DNA of 64,000 nucleotides from the NCBI RefSeq assembly GCF_035083965.1, contig NC_089732.1, positions 9,122,424 through 9,186,423 on the forward strand, in the 5' to 3' direction. A program made the translations under genes and the position numbers. Of the stretch, positions 27,101 through 38,208 are shown piece after piece (position 1 is the first letter of the stretch; every line of letters starts with the position of its first letter). Under the pieces are notes generated by a model, which was not told the origin of the DNA, made no database searches, and saw nothing but the letters and a program-made list of their open reading frames with translations. Source of the DNA: Branchiostoma lanceolatum (taxonomy: Eukaryota > Chordata > Leptocardii > Amphioxiformes > Branchiostomatidae).

Positions 27101-30100
27101 AAAAAGATTAACAGTAAAGCTATGTGTCAAGGACATATGTAATATAATAACCCTGCTTTAGTTATCACCATTGTTTATAGTCCCATAATCATAGTGGATT
27201 TTATTCCCATTTTCCAATTTGCCATAACCCCGCTCAAATTTGATGACCACTTAAAAATACCTCAGTCTGTTCAGATAAAAAAAAGGGCCAGCAAATTTTT
27301 GTATTAATTCTAAATATATCGCTTGGTGGTTATACGATATAGTGGCGATTGCGTCCAGGTAGGCCAACTGTTTTCCAGCCATGAAAACTTAATGGACCCA
27401 CGGTGTCAAGTGACAGATCACATGGCCAGTTTTGCTGTGGCAATATCCAGGTATCAATTTTCCCCACCTGGTAATCTACTGTACTTTCTATAACTTACAT
27501 GTACTCCTACAGTAAATCGTGTAAAATCAGCTGTCATACAGTATATTCTGACCAGTAATAATGACCATAATGTTTACTGTTGCATACTAGCACAGGTAGA
27601 ATTTAGTATGCTTCTAAATTAATAACGATATACGGTATGGGAACAGCCATAGCTGCTTTTCTTCTGTATAACGGTTCATTTCAAATGAATGGCTAGACCA
27701 TAAAGGTGTTGCCATATCAAACCATGTTACAACGACCACTGCGTTTAATAACAATATCAAGGTGTCTACTTTCTTAATGCAATAGGCACAGACTATTTAC
27801 CTTTGGCATGTTGTTTTTGGATACTTAATAATGCTTTTTTTTAAATCCCCACAGAAATACCTGACAAGTATTTCATATCCATGGTAACAGGTAGTGGCAC
27901 AGACAATTATTGGAATATGGAATGTTTTGGTGGTACAGGAGGTACTTTTATAGGTTACCTGTGTGGAATAAGACCTTAATGCTTGGCTTCATAAACAGAG
28001 TACATAATTTAGCTCACATAAATACACAAGGCTCTAATTCTGTCGGTTCACTAACTCGTCACAATCATTAACTGAAGCAGAAAAATGTCAATACTAAGAA
28101 TCATCAATAGACACAATGGTTATTTTCACATGGTTAGGCAACAACCCCAATCACATTTGAAACATAAAAACCGTAAGTTCTGTTGCAGTACCATAGAAAA
28201 CCGCCAGGTGGTGCATAATCCAACTTGTCTTTTGGTTTGCCAACACCTATCCACATACTACATACCATATTATGTATGTATGTATTATCTAATTTCTAAA
28301 TCTAATTCTTTCCCGAAATCTGACCATTCAAAACTACACCAAAATGTGCAAAATAGCACTCATTACGCTAAATCCTTTCAAACTGTTAAAGGTTGCTGAA
28401 AATAAAACAGTCTCACACTGGCAGTGTTCAAAAGCTCTTATCCTGCGAGGAAAAACACAAGTCAACACCGATATGGGTTACTATGGCGATGACATATCGT
28501 ACAGGATCAGTTCGGCGGGAAAAGCACTGGACAGAGTGCCGCATCTCGCAGTTAACAGCTGAGGACCTCTTTCCTTTGTATCAATGAGAGCTATAACTTT
28601 TCCTGTGACCATGGTGGCAGGGTACACATAACCATAACACACTACAATTACTACAAATCTGTTATATGTAGCAGGTGGTAGAATCATGTAGGAAACATAT
28701 CACAATTTGGGAAAATGCCAATAGAAGTTAGCCTTGACCTAAAGCTTAGCAGGAATCTATAAAAAAACATTCTGGCCTTGATTAGAAACCTCAGGCAACT
28801 GTACCAAAAACGTATTTACTCATGGTTCTGTGGTAGGGATAGGAAAGTTTTGGAACCAAAAATGTACAGCAATGTGGATTTAATAAAAATGGAAGGCAAT
28901 TCACCTATAACTGAGTCTCTACCAGACTAACTATGCCGGCTATAGGGAGAATATTTCATATTTGCCAGGGTTTCATTTGGGGCTCCTTAACGGGCAAAGT
29001 GTGATCTCCGTGGACTAACTCTACTGGCTAAATTATTCCTTTTTCTGCCGAATTCTATGGTCCATATGCCCGTAGGAGGGCATATAACCAATGAAATGGG
29101 GCAAAATGCATTGAAATACACATTCTAACAGTTCATATTTCCAGTTCATATTTCCAGTTCTCAACCAACATTTATTGTCAGTTTGTCTTAATCCGACTCT
29201 GCAGATCCCGAGTGGGACTCATCAGCCACCAGAGGGCATGTACCAGAAGTGGACTCCCCTGAAATCTTTGCTAGCGAAGCCAAGCCAATGAATGACAAAA
29301 CGAACATCAATCATATTTCAATAATATCTCTGTGACAATTTTAAAATTCCATGACTTCTAGTCTTGAATAAAATCTCTTAACACTGCTTTGCCTTTTATT
29401 TAAAAAAAAAAAAAAGAGGGCAAACCCAAATACCTCGACAGGAAATTGAGGAAAGGCAACAAGCAAATTTTCCCAACTGTGTTATACCTTTTTGTCAGCA
29501 GTAATAGACTGGGGACAGACTATTGTAGGGTCTTAAATCCTGATGTATCAAATGACATCCCAATCTGCGTCAGAACAAGCTAGTTAAGCCTGTCCGTTTT
29601 CTGAGGAACAATAACTTTCTACATCATTAGCATGCGTTGTCGGACATAACATGAAAGATTTGTATGGTTACCAGAATGTCACTGAAGATCTGACCTAGAA
29701 ACTCTACAATAGAGACATATTCTCTGTGTATGGTGTCATATTTAACAATTATCATTCAGTAGAATTCTAGCTTTGTAGTTGGGAGCATAAATGGAATATG
29801 AAGATATCATAGAAAATTCAAGATTACCACGGCTGGACATATACAACTTGTTGCCCAAAAATGCCCACAAATAAAGACATGCACTGTTACGTCCCCTCGC
29901 CACCAAGTCCAAGTGTAAAACCACAAAAAGCCAAACATGGGATAATCCCCCTGACAGTTATCCTGTTGGTTTGTGGTATACCACTGATATGTAAGTACTT
30001 ATCATCAGCCAACTGACTGAGTATGTACACAACATACATGTATTACTGAATACCACAGCCTTGAAACAGTGTGAAATTGAGTTTCTTTTCCATGCATTTG

Positions 30101-33100
30101 GCATTTCTAAACTTTAGGTAGGGTTTTCGTAACTTGGCCCAACTTCCCTACACAACAACTTGTTTTCATCTTACAGCATGAAATCATTTGCACAGCTGTC
30201 AATCAAAGCCGTCCTTGACTCAATATGACCTTTGACATTAGAATGTCATTTTGCCCTATGACTGAGTGACATTCTGCTACTATCAAAGAAAACAGTCTGT
30301 ACGGAGAAGTCTGTTTTCGTTGCCAACTAGCTAGTAAAGGTCAAGAAATATTTGGGACTAGAACCCATGTCTCAGAGTTCATGCCAGACCAAAAGGAAGA
30401 CGATCCAAGGCAGTGTGGTGTTATCCAAGCTATGTGACCTAAAGCCTATTTCTGGAAGTGTGCTCAGTTCTTGTTTACTAGTACTCACCGCGTAGGATCC
30501 TATCAGATACGCGGCGTTGGCTCGCTTTCGGGCGTCAAAACTCGTGTAGTGGACGATCTTCTTCTTTGCTAGAGAGAAAGACTGAAAAAAAAACATGACT
30601 GTTACATTAACTTCTACAACAGTAGAAACACTATTGAAACAGCCAGGTTGCACACTGGGCAACCCTGGCTGAGCAAAAATTTAGGTTGCTGAGTGCTACC
30701 CTTGGTTTCCACTTACAGACGAAATCTAAAGACAATATCAAGATTATCTGTTTTAGAAATTATACTGATTTATACTAGGTAATCCAGCAATATTAAGGCT
30801 GATTCTATACTGCAAAAATAATATCATTATCAGCAATCATGGTTTTTGTACAAAATTGAGATGTAAACATATTCCTGTATTCATAAACAAATTTTATAGC
30901 ATATGAAACTAAGCAAGGATTATGATGAAAACTATTGCACCAACATGTAATTTATACATGTATTGAATAATTAATGTTGAAAGCATTTCTAATACTACAA
31001 TGAAGACTTGTCTTTAGTTCAGTATGCAAAATACACTGGTCTTACAAGATATAGTTTATAAAGTTTTCACTCCAACCCTGCAAAGAGTAGGATATTAGTT
31101 AAAATTTTAGGCCTGGTGTCAATCATAAATGTAGCAGATTGCATAAACCAATCATCAGAAGTACCCCTCACTTTAATAGGATTAAAGGTCTGAAATGTTT
31201 AAGCCCATTTCTAGGCAACTGTTGCCATGTAAAGAGCAAGAGAATGTTATTCCACAGTAACCAGGATGTGGGGCAGTTTCAAGTAAATCTCTCATCTTTG
31301 TTAAACTACTCAAAACATAAACATTTCATGTAAATGTCAGGGTAGGAAAATGAATAAGTTTTTAATATTCCAGCTTGTATGATTATGTTCACTGCCACTA
31401 GGAACTTGTGAGTTGTAGCATCAGCAAAACAGCTTAGTTTCACTTGTGATTCTAATTTTAAGTCTTTATAAATGTGTTTTCTTCAGTTGCCAGAGAAAGT
31501 TTACAGCATGTGACACGTAACACTGCTAAAGGGTGGCTCTAGCCTACACTAGGCAGGGTAACAGCAATAGCAAAGGTACAAGAGGGCTGGCATCATATCC
31601 AACTGGCTTAAATTTGTGTTGTAAAGTTATCCTGACAAAATATTTGCACAACAACTGTTAAAGGGAAAGTGATTTGAATAGTTCGGACAAGGCTTTCTAT
31701 GGCGGGCGTTCGTCACCCTGTGTCCGTGAATGGGCGTGATTAAACGTTACGCCACAGCCTGGCACATATAAGGCCACCTGAACCTACCGCGACCTCGTAT
31801 GTTTGTTAACTACCTGCAAGGACCTTTGGACTGGTGTACTAGGGTCCTACCAGGAACAAACAATGGACCTGTCACAAACACCTGAAACCTGGGCGGGCAA
31901 GGCCTCTATAATCACCTACAGCTCTATTTGCACCTGGGAAGTAACTCTACGACTCAGTTACTCTGTATTCCTACATGTTTGCGGTCGTTTTTTACAGAAC
32001 ATTGTGTGTGTTGCGTTGAATACATGAACGGTAAACAAAGGGGCGTCATGGTTGTGTGACACAGAATGGTCACCCTTCGCTCCCTCTGGCCTAACCTGTG
32101 CTCTTATTACACCCCCTCTAGGCTTAATTATCCATTTTGATCACTTCATGATTCAATTATGCCATGTTGAAACACCTTTGTGACAACCGGGGAAACTGTC
32201 GCTATTTCCGCCATCTTGTGTTGTGTGGCGGAATGTGTGTCGTGTTGGTATATACACACAACACATGCGCAGGTGCTGGCCATTGTCTGTCACCCCTGGG
32301 CCTGCTCGATTTACGACCAGGGACCGGTTTGGAAGCATGCCAAAAGGAACCGGCAGCTGTAATAGACATTTAAATACATCAAATGTATCCCTCTTTAAAT
32401 CAACCGTGGACAGCTCTAAGTTCATATCCTTTGCCAAACAAAGTCAAAAATGCTTCAAGTCAAAAGACAAACGGCTAGAATTTTATGGGTGGGATTACAG
32501 TAAGTGGAACAGCTGGTTGTTACCAGCCCCAGGCTATTCTGACAAAATAACCAATAATTTTACCCCATATCGCAACACCTACTTGACACCAATCAGATAT
32601 GCATGTCACCTCATCATATGGTAACACTTCACTGAAATACCTGAAAGTTAGCTCGAAGATTTTGCATATTTAAACAATAAGACTGGTCTGAAATCTATTG
32701 TAAAATCATTTCAACTACCTGCATACCACTCCTGAAAATTCAAGACTACCAGGGATACTTTTGAGTCCCTAGTGCCATACTGTAGAAGCCATATCTTCAA
32801 ATACCTGAGGAAAACTATCACAACTCAAATGGGTAAATTTTGACACATAAATCTTTAAAAGCTATGACTTCATCTGGCCCCAATAAAAAAAACATGCCAT
32901 AGTACAACATAAAACATACATGTAAGAACATGTATAAAAGGTATATAAAATATATTTTCCTACCTTGAGTTTCTTGTTGAGTTTACAGCAGTATCTGTAC
33001 ACCATAGCCAGGTTGAGGGGCCCAAAGTCTGCATAGAAGCTACAAAATGAAACGAGACCATGGGTTAAAAAAAAATAAACCTCAATTCATATACTCTCAT

Positions 33101-34725
33101 TTATTTTTCGCAGTAGAAGGGGGAAAGAGTTAACTGTTTGGTTGTCATGGTTGATACAGTTCTGTACTGTACATTAGTTATAGTAATACAAGGGAGATAT
33201 GCATCGTGAATTCATGGTGAAGAGATCACTGCAAAACCCATGAAAATAAAACCATCGTGAAAGTTTCAAGATTTACAGTACATTACCTGGCACAGTCTGA
33301 GCAAGAATACCTGCAAACTACATTAACATTATCGTGCAAGGATTCTTCTCAAAATACTGATAGTCTGGGTCACGTTTATGTTTTTGTTACTGGTTATACT
33401 TTACTTCTACTAAGTTCTAGGCCAAGCACACGTAAAAGAGAAAAGGATGACTTACTTTTCATACACCAGTTCATCATCCACACAGAAATAATGTGTGTTT
33501 GCTGTGGATCTTGGCTTGCCTCGTAGAGTAGCGAAGTACAGGCGATCTGGATTTGAGAAGAAAAGGTTTAACATGGATAATCTCAAAGAGATTTAAAACA
33601 ATATTGTCTACACTGAAAACAACAGATAAGAACACTTCATACAGAAGTTCTGATTGAAAAATATACATCGTTAAGATTTCTGATGTAATAAAAATCAGTC
33701 TAATGTAAACAGAAATGTCAGTGCCTGTTTACATGGACAGATTTTTATAACAACAAAAATCTTTACCTGTTTTGGTTCAAATTGTAATACATTTTGATAA
33801 GGCAAGAATTACAATGTACATACTTCACCAAGGAGTTGATCATGTCATATGTATGATATTGATAATATCTACCACTAAAATCACAAATCATTGCCACTTG
33901 TAATTCCTATATAATCACCGAATTCCAGATGCCAACTGCCAAACTAAATGTTACTGATAAGTTAAGATTAATTTTACTTTGGTAAATGAGACCATGTTGC
34001 ATCAACAAGACAAGCAAGGTTCCATTTTTACAGACAATAATGTAAACAAAAGAGTTTTTCACATCTTCCTGTTTCACACCTTGCATATTTGACACCTACT
34101 ATAGATGACAACATGTAATCATTTCAATCAATTATATCAAGACAAAGGGAGGAAGAGGATTATGCTGGAAAAACAACATAGAATCTTCACAAATTATACC
34201 TGATAACTAGCCTAAAATAGAAGATAAGTTTAACGATCTATGGTGGTTATGATATGGTAAAGGAAATACCAGTAGTCAATTTTTATTTCCTTGTACTCGA
34301 GTTGTAAATTACCACCTTATTCTGGCTACGCTAAGAGCAAGAGAACGTAAGAAGAATCCAGAAGAAAGTAACACTAAAATATCAAACAAACACCTATATC
34401 GTGATGCTCTATTAATATTTGTAACGCCGTATTTCCATCCTGTGGTTCAAAATTACAGTAATCTGTATACAGATATGGGTTTGAAAATGTTGTGAGTGGG
34501 CGGTTCGGTTCCACCAGTGAAGTTTTTGGTGCCCAACTTACGTCAAACCGGTGGTGTCAAAATTTATACCACCAACTTGGGCCGTCCCACAACATCATAA
34601 GACTGGAAATGTCGACTAAAAGGCCACTGTAGAAGCAAATTTAGCATCTACGTCAGTTGTTTAGATCGTGGGGTCTTACCTTTGATGAATTCTGAAGCAC
34701 AGACGAGCTCGTTTTCGTCTGCCAT
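15158..34725 (-). CDS. CDC14: CDC14 dual-specificity protein phosphatase (16 coding exons, 557 aa)
   Basis: Serine/threonine-tyrosine phosphatase that reverses CDK phosphorylation in mitosis and acts at centrosomes and cilia in animals. Exons: 34725-34680, 33546-33456, 33039-32964, 30581-30489, 24760-24681, 23659-23593 (or alternative 22980-22914), 22202-22140, 21933-21846, 21643-21413, 21131-20993, 20430-20262, 19868-19759, 19236-19189, 18859-18716, 16771-16573, 15187-15158. Phases join without conflict to 1674 nt. It starts [13 protein letters not shown]. The DSPn domain includes [20 protein letters not shown] and [13 protein letters not shown]. The catalytic domain has [10 protein letters not shown] (general acid D250) and the P-loop HCKAGLGRTG (C277, R283), split across exons 9 and 10. 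[19 protein letters not shown] follows. The tail is Ser/Arg/Lys-rich and ends PLKPTHTYY. Length lies between human CDC14B and CDC14A. Exon 14 may instead start at 18841, a second in-frame acceptor. The N-terminal and P-loop assignments are certain; CDC14A versus CDC14B is not resolvable, as expected for a pre-duplication orthologue. Confidence 0.95.
16150..16313. mobile_element. Small foldback element 3' of CDC14 exon 15
   Basis: The left end GGCACAATTTACATACGAGT and the inverse of the right end (GGCCCGGTTTACACACACA) are alike, and each leads into a GAGTCGACTT block. The element is about 164 bp. It sits in the last CDC14 intron. No transposase is present. Confidence 0.5.
16836..16925. repeat. 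Hairpin-forming inverted repeat in a CDC14 intron
   Basis: GGAATGGACTGTCCC is answered by GACACAGTCCATTCC after a short loop. Outer blocks CTGTCACCC and GGGGTGACAGG also pair. Together they give arms of about 40 bases with interruptions. Confidence 0.55.
17805..17885. repeat. Short tandem repeat (GATGCTGT motif)
   Basis: Three successive units of about 25-30 bases, each containing CCCCTGATGCTGT or CCCCGATGCTGT, in CDC14 intron 14. Confidence 0.55.
18471..18588. mobile_element. Foldback/MITE-like element in CDC14 intron 14
   Basis: Perfect inverted ends: TCTTTGGTGGGACAAATT on the left and its complement AATTTGTCCCACCAAAGA on the right. An inner pair is AAGGACTC / GAGTCCTT. Length is about 115 bp. 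I could not see a convincing target-site duplication. Confidence 0.65.
19553..19618. promoter_or_regulatory. Cluster of four alternating CCAAT/ATTGG motifs in CDC14 intron 12
   Basis: Within about 65 bases the sequence shows CCAATTGGTCA, GACCAATC, GATTGGTC and GACCAATC, in alternating orientation. Such motifs are NF-Y core sites, but their intronic position and inverted pairing could equally be a small foldback repeat. Confidence 0.3.
21294..21372 (+). repeat. Short dispersed repeat, copy 2
   Basis: Same sequence family as the minus-strand block at 7418-7492 (GGTGTAACTGGAAACTGGCA shared). It lies in the CDC14 intron between exons 9 and 10. Confidence 0.7.
22590..22768. mobile_element. TACTGTA-type MITE, degraded copy
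   Basis: The right part has CCACAAACGTTTCAAG followed by a TACAGTA end, preceded by paired GTGGTT/AACCAC-like blocks. This matches the family seen near 26450-26641, 33100-33282 and 59928-60119. It lies in CDC14 intron 6 downstream of the alternative exon. Confidence 0.45.
22914..22980 (-). CDS. CDC14: CDC14 alternative exon 6b (mutually exclusive candidate)
   Basis: A 67-base exon bounded by CCCACAG| and |GTAGGG. It encodes, after a shared arginine codon, [19 protein letters not shown] and then IDK. The other exon 6 at 23593-23659 encodes [19 protein letters not shown] and then YR with its preceding V. They are identical at 11 of 22 positions and have the same length and same phases (2 in, 0 out). 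Both resemble the single exon at this place in vertebrate CDC14 (DASFGNCTYNLTILDCLQG region). Including both, or neither, shifts the frame, so a transcript should carry exactly one. The exon corresponds to residues about 129-151, in the N-terminal DSPn domain. Which is constitutive is unknown. Confidence 0.85.
23593..23659 (-). CDS. CDC14: CDC14 exon 6a
   Basis: First copy of the duplicated exon in transcript order, 612 bases upstream of exon 6b. The splice sites are TTTGCAG| and |GTAGGA. It keeps [13 protein letters not shown], closer than 6b to vertebrate CDC14 in the Y-N-L block, whereas 6b is closer in LDCLHGI. I used it in the 557-residue model, but either copy gives the same length. Confidence 0.85.
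23850..24010 (+). repeat. Diverged single copy of a GTGCACC-rich repeat
   Basis: GGAGCTGCGCACCTAATTTT followed by a CACCGGTGCAGCTAGG block resembles the units that are tandemly arrayed at 47770-48090 in SMARCA intron 12. It lies in CDC14 intron 5. Confidence 0.5.
26450..26641. mobile_element. TACTGTA-type MITE, degraded copy
   Basis: Starts with CACTGTGGTTTTATTTCGTG and ends CCACCGTGAATGTTTCGAGA then TCTACAGTA. This is the imperfect inverted arrangement typical of the family. Confidence 0.55.
28908..29095 (+). repeat. Interspersed repeat family, copy 2
   Basis: Shares ordered blocks with 7985-8140: CTCTACCAGACTAACTATGC, GGGTTTCATTTGGGGCTCC and TTTTTCTGCCGAATTCTA. It is longer in the middle, with a GGAGAATATTTCATATTTGC segment also seen inverted near 38870. 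Confidence 0.65.
33100..33282. mobile_element. TACTGTA-type MITE, degraded copy
   Basis: Ends ACCATCGTGAAAGTTTCAAG then ATTTACAGTA. The left part carries TTTTTCGCAGTAG. It lies in CDC14 intron 2, just before exon 2 in genomic order. Confidence 0.5.
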
Positions 34726-34989
34726 GGTCTCCTGGTAGCCGAGGTGAGGGATGTACTGACGGGGCCCAAGCTGATCAAGACCCGGAACAGAACTCGACTT
34801 CCACCGCTGTAACACCTGAACAGCAGCCGTGATGAGCGATCGGACCCGAGCTCAGTCAACAGAGAAAGATATTCTTCCACTCCGGCGATAGTGGGGCTTG
34901 CGTTACCGTACGACACAGTACTTAATCGTGGTTGCAAAGTTGACAAAATTTCACCCCAAGCTACAAATTCGCCATATTGTCTTTTTCGA

Positions 34990-35210
34990 ATGAAAGGCAA
35001 ACACACCAATTAGCATCATGTGATGCCTCTCCACCAATCCGAGCCTGAGTAACAAAAGCATACCGGTACGTGCAACCAATCACAGAATACAACACAGAAC
35101 GGCATCGGGAATCTCAATGATGATTTTGACGTCATACACATCGACCAATAGGAGACGCCGTCTTAAGGGTTGCCATAGCAAACGCATCTTTGAACCAATC
35201 AGAGCTTTGT
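34990..35210 (-). promoter_or_regulatory. Likely CDC14 promoter: five CCAAT boxes, CRE and CHR-like site
   Basis: The region begins about 280 bases upstream of the CDC14 start codon. CCAAT occurs on the plus strand at 35006, 35034, 35076, 35145 and 35195. A full TGACGTCA lies at 35127-35134. TTTGAA at 35189-35194 directly abuts the last CCAAT. Multiple NF-Y sites with a CHR are known from cell-cycle gene promoters. That this is the CDC14 promoter is inferred from position; the transcription start is not known. Confidence 0.5.
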
Positions 35211-36596
35211 TGTGAAGTGCAAATAGAAACCAAATACCGCGGGTTCTTTGAAGGTGTTTCAAAAACTCCTGGGCTTATCTGTCAGAATGTGACAGCTAGC
35301 TCTTTTCTCCATTTGATACACTTTGCAATTTAAAGGAGTCCTTTTAAAACCTACCCAGTGGTTACCAAGAACCATGCGACTGCTTAGTAGCGACGATAGC
35401 TCAAGTTTTAAATCTAACGTCAACAATATCTGGTTTATCAGTCAGGTTTGCAGAAGAATTAATTACCGGACAATGTCAAGATGGTCTTTGTATCGTTTCG
35501 ACCGTTGAACAAGTTACCTCATTCAGTGGATACTATTATTTCTCCAAAGCAGAATATAACGAGGTGGGCAATCAGGGACCATCATGAACGAAAATGACAT
35601 GTTTTTGATGAATAAAACCTTCTGTATAACCATATATTCTTTTGTTATCTTCAAACTTTTTTACCGTGTGTTAATGTTATCCTGTGTTTATGTATTGTGG
35701 AACAGTGTTGCTTAATGTTGTATTGAGGAAGAATAGCTACATTCATTGTGCTAATTGTGGATCCCAAATAAGGTCAAGTCAAGTAATCTCCGCGTATCAT
35801 TGAGGCCCCCTAGCGGTTTGTTTCATTTTTGCCGCTACTGGATGCGGATTACCTGCAATTATATTTTTGGCCGTTAGGGCGGGGCTTTTGAGCCGTGCGT
35901 GGATGCTGTATTTACTCTTAACCGTGCGTATAGACCATGCCCTTTTCTTCAACTAAAACTTTACCAATTAGGAAACTGCTGCAGCGAAACTGGTTCAGTG
36001 TCATTGAGGAATTCTGAATAGAAATCCCAAACGATTGATAAAGAGGATTGAATGATAATCTTTGTGAATTTGCGACTGGGGACGGGCAGTTTTCCTACAA
36101 ATTATTTATCACTTTTGGAAATGACTATAGCTCTTCACAGCCTCTTTGAAACTCTGCCTGAATAAGACAATCTATACAAATCTAACCGTTATATGAAACT
36201 ACAAGATAAATGATACAAAACTCGTGTGTACATTTTTTATTATCATTATGTTTACACAGATGGCCATAGAGCAACTATAACACCATAAGCAGCCTTTATA
36301 AGTAGGAACACAGTCGTAGTCGGTAGTTTAATTTCTTACATTACATCGTACGACAATCGTTAGCCCTGTAACATCATGCCTAGAACCAAGCTTTTCTAGT
36401 AAACGTCACAGTGATTATTACAAATTTCAAAGTTTTATGGAAAAACAATTATTTTCTAGAGGTGCATCGTGTATATACTCTGGATGTTGAGAGTTTGTAA
36501 CGATATATCTGTAACCCATGTTCTTATAGGCTGTTTCCTTGAAACTAAACAAAATAAGATATGAAAATAAATTCCAAAAATAGACTAAAAGATCCC
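35211..36596. other. Intergenic region between CDC14 and the 2H phosphoesterase gene
   Basis: No gene seen. The minus strand has an AATAAA near 36236 that could serve the 2H gene upstream of it in transcription. An element tail may end near 35790 (AAGGTCAAGTCAAGT), but I cannot define the element. Confidence 0.5.
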
Positions 36597-37454
36597 TTAT
36601 CCTCCTGGCCCAAACTTGACCTGTTCCTCCACGTGGAAGTACCCGTCAGCTTGTCTCTTCTTCCTTAAAGAGCACAGCTGGAATCCTTCCACAGACTGAC
36701 TGCCCAACTCCTTCTCCCGCAGTCCCTCGTACAGTGATGGTGAGATCCTCTGGATGCCTCTGCTCTTCAGCTTCCCCTGGTTGTTGTCCGTGATCTTCAT
36801 AACGGTCAGATGGGGCAGGAAGCTGTTGTCGTCGGTCGGGTAGAGGCTCTTCTCCGCGAAGCAGGCGCGCACTGTCTCCGCTATCTGCTTGAGCGTGGCC
36901 AGGTGACCGCCTTCTGCGACTTTTGCAAACACTGTTGTGTCTGCGAATGTGCCCAGACCCTCGAAGGGAATGGCCACCTTGCTGAACTGGAGCAGAAATC
37001 GGCCACCAGCTTCTTTCGGTGACGTGGCGGCTTGTTTTGAGGTCTCTCCAGGCTTCTGGACGGGTTGCAGTAGCTGTGGAGTGACGCGCGCCTTGGCCTG
37101 TCTCAGCGCCTCCTTGGCGGCCTGTACTTGGCCCTCACGCAGGTGCAACATCAGGAGTGTGACGTGAAGGTGGGACAGGGGGATGATGGCGGGCTCCAGG
37201 TTGGGTTCGTGTGCCAGAACAGCATCTTGTATCGCCCGCACGCATTTTCGTACTTCGTCGCTTGTCACTCTGATCGCGACGAAGTAGTTGGGCAGGACGG
37301 CGGTCCCTGGCGGCACGACTTTGGCGCCTTTTTTCCCCATTTCCGATTCTGACGTCTGTCTTCTGAGCCCGCTAGTGGTCCTCATCTTCCCCAACTGCTC
37401 CGTGACTTTGTCATCATCCTCCGTCCGACCGTTTAGCGCTCTTTCGTCAGCCAT
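36597..37454 (-). CDS. AKAP7-like 2H phosphoesterase, intronless (285 aa)
   Basis: Single open frame with good start context (GGCAATGG). The fold is the 2H phosphoesterase (LigT/AKAP7) type, with two H-x-T motifs: HVTLL at residues 97-101 and HLTVM at 215-219. Other AKAP7-family landmarks are PNYFVAIRVTSDEV (about 55-68), IPFEGLGTF (162-170), FAKVAEGGHLATL and the C-terminal CSLRKKRQADGYFHVEEQ. AKAP7 gamma-type domains bind nucleoside monophosphates, and the mouse protein cleaves 2',5'-oligoadenylate; whether this protein does so is inference. The PKA-anchoring amphipathic helix of AKAP7 is not visible, so it is a 2H-domain protein rather than a demonstrated anchor. The first about 50 residues are charged and low in complexity, and residues 130-150 form a Lys/Ser/Pro-rich insertion. 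The absence of introns, next to two many-exon genes, suggests a retrocopy that kept its frame, or ancestral intron loss. Confidence 0.88.
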   Translation of the reverse strand: MADERALNGRTEDDDKVTEQLGKMRTTSGLRRQTSESEMGKKGAKVVPPGTAVLPNYFVAIRVTSDEVRKCVRAIQDAVLAHEPNLEPAIIPLSHLHVTLLMLHLREGQVQAAKEALRQAKARVTPQLLQPVQKPGETSKQAATSPKEAGGRFLLQFSKVAIPFEGLGTFADTTVFAKVAEGGHLATLKQIAETVRACFAEKSLYPTDDNSFLPHLTVMKITDNNQGKLKSRGIQRISPSLYEGLREKELGSQSVEGFQLCSLRKKRQADGYFHVEEQVKFGPGG

Positions 37455-38208
37455 TGCCGCTCTGTTTCTTTAAAATTCTTTGACAAATGTTGTCAATCTG
37501 TTTTCGTCGTACCGTACGGTCAAGAGAAAGATTGGAGGGCTTTTATGGGGGATTCCAAAGCAATGCGAAGTTGTATTTTCTCCCGAATGCTTGGCAACTA
37601 GGTATTGAAGTATACATACACAAGATACCGAAGTACCCAACGAGAGCTCTTCAGGAGAGGCAAAGTCAACAGCAACTCTATCTGATGCCATTGTTCGCGC
37701 GGGAAGAACCTGTCGAACAGTGGCCGGCCTGGCCGCCGTTGGGTCGTTTTGGTGCTGCACAGTCTGAATGGTTTCATATATGTTTAGCATTGAGTATCTC
37801 GTCTCGATGACATGTCGTCTGAAAAACTGTGTCAGCTGCGCTCGTGTGGCGAGACAACTGAAGGGTCCATAGCGTAACCAATACGACATGAAATAGAGAA
37901 TAAAACAACACGCGGGCGGTATTGTGAGCCACGACGGGTCATTGAGACACGCCTTGTTTAGCAGTTCTTGGTGTATTTACTTACAAAATGTTCGTACTAG
38001 CCACATAAACAAGTTAAGCAACTAGTCAGCTAGGGTTGGAGCCTTGGAGGCGTCACAGATATGACGGTCAAATAAGTTAAAGAATACACGTATTCGTATC
38101 TATTAGCAATGGAACAAGTCATTGTACTGGGTACATGGTAACGGCTGACCCAAGACTAACGTACAACTACAACGTGTGACTTAATCTGACGTAACTACAA
38201 TTAATAGA

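Larger units (their letters stand above)
24761..30488 (-). other. CDC14 intron 4 (5.7 kb); repeats, no gene seen
   Basis: The longest intron of the gene. It contains a TACTGTA-type MITE copy (to 26641), an interspersed repeat at 28908-29095, a duplicated TTTCCAGTTCATA unit near 29135-29160 and a poly(A) run near 29402. All open frames are short and unsupported. Confidence 0.6.

Noticed and set aside
37470-37889. 139-codon minus-strand frame just upstream of the 2H gene
   Set aside because: Same strand and abutting, but composition and sequence show no known domain, and an overlapping plus-strand frame of similar length exists. More likely 5' UTR or chance.
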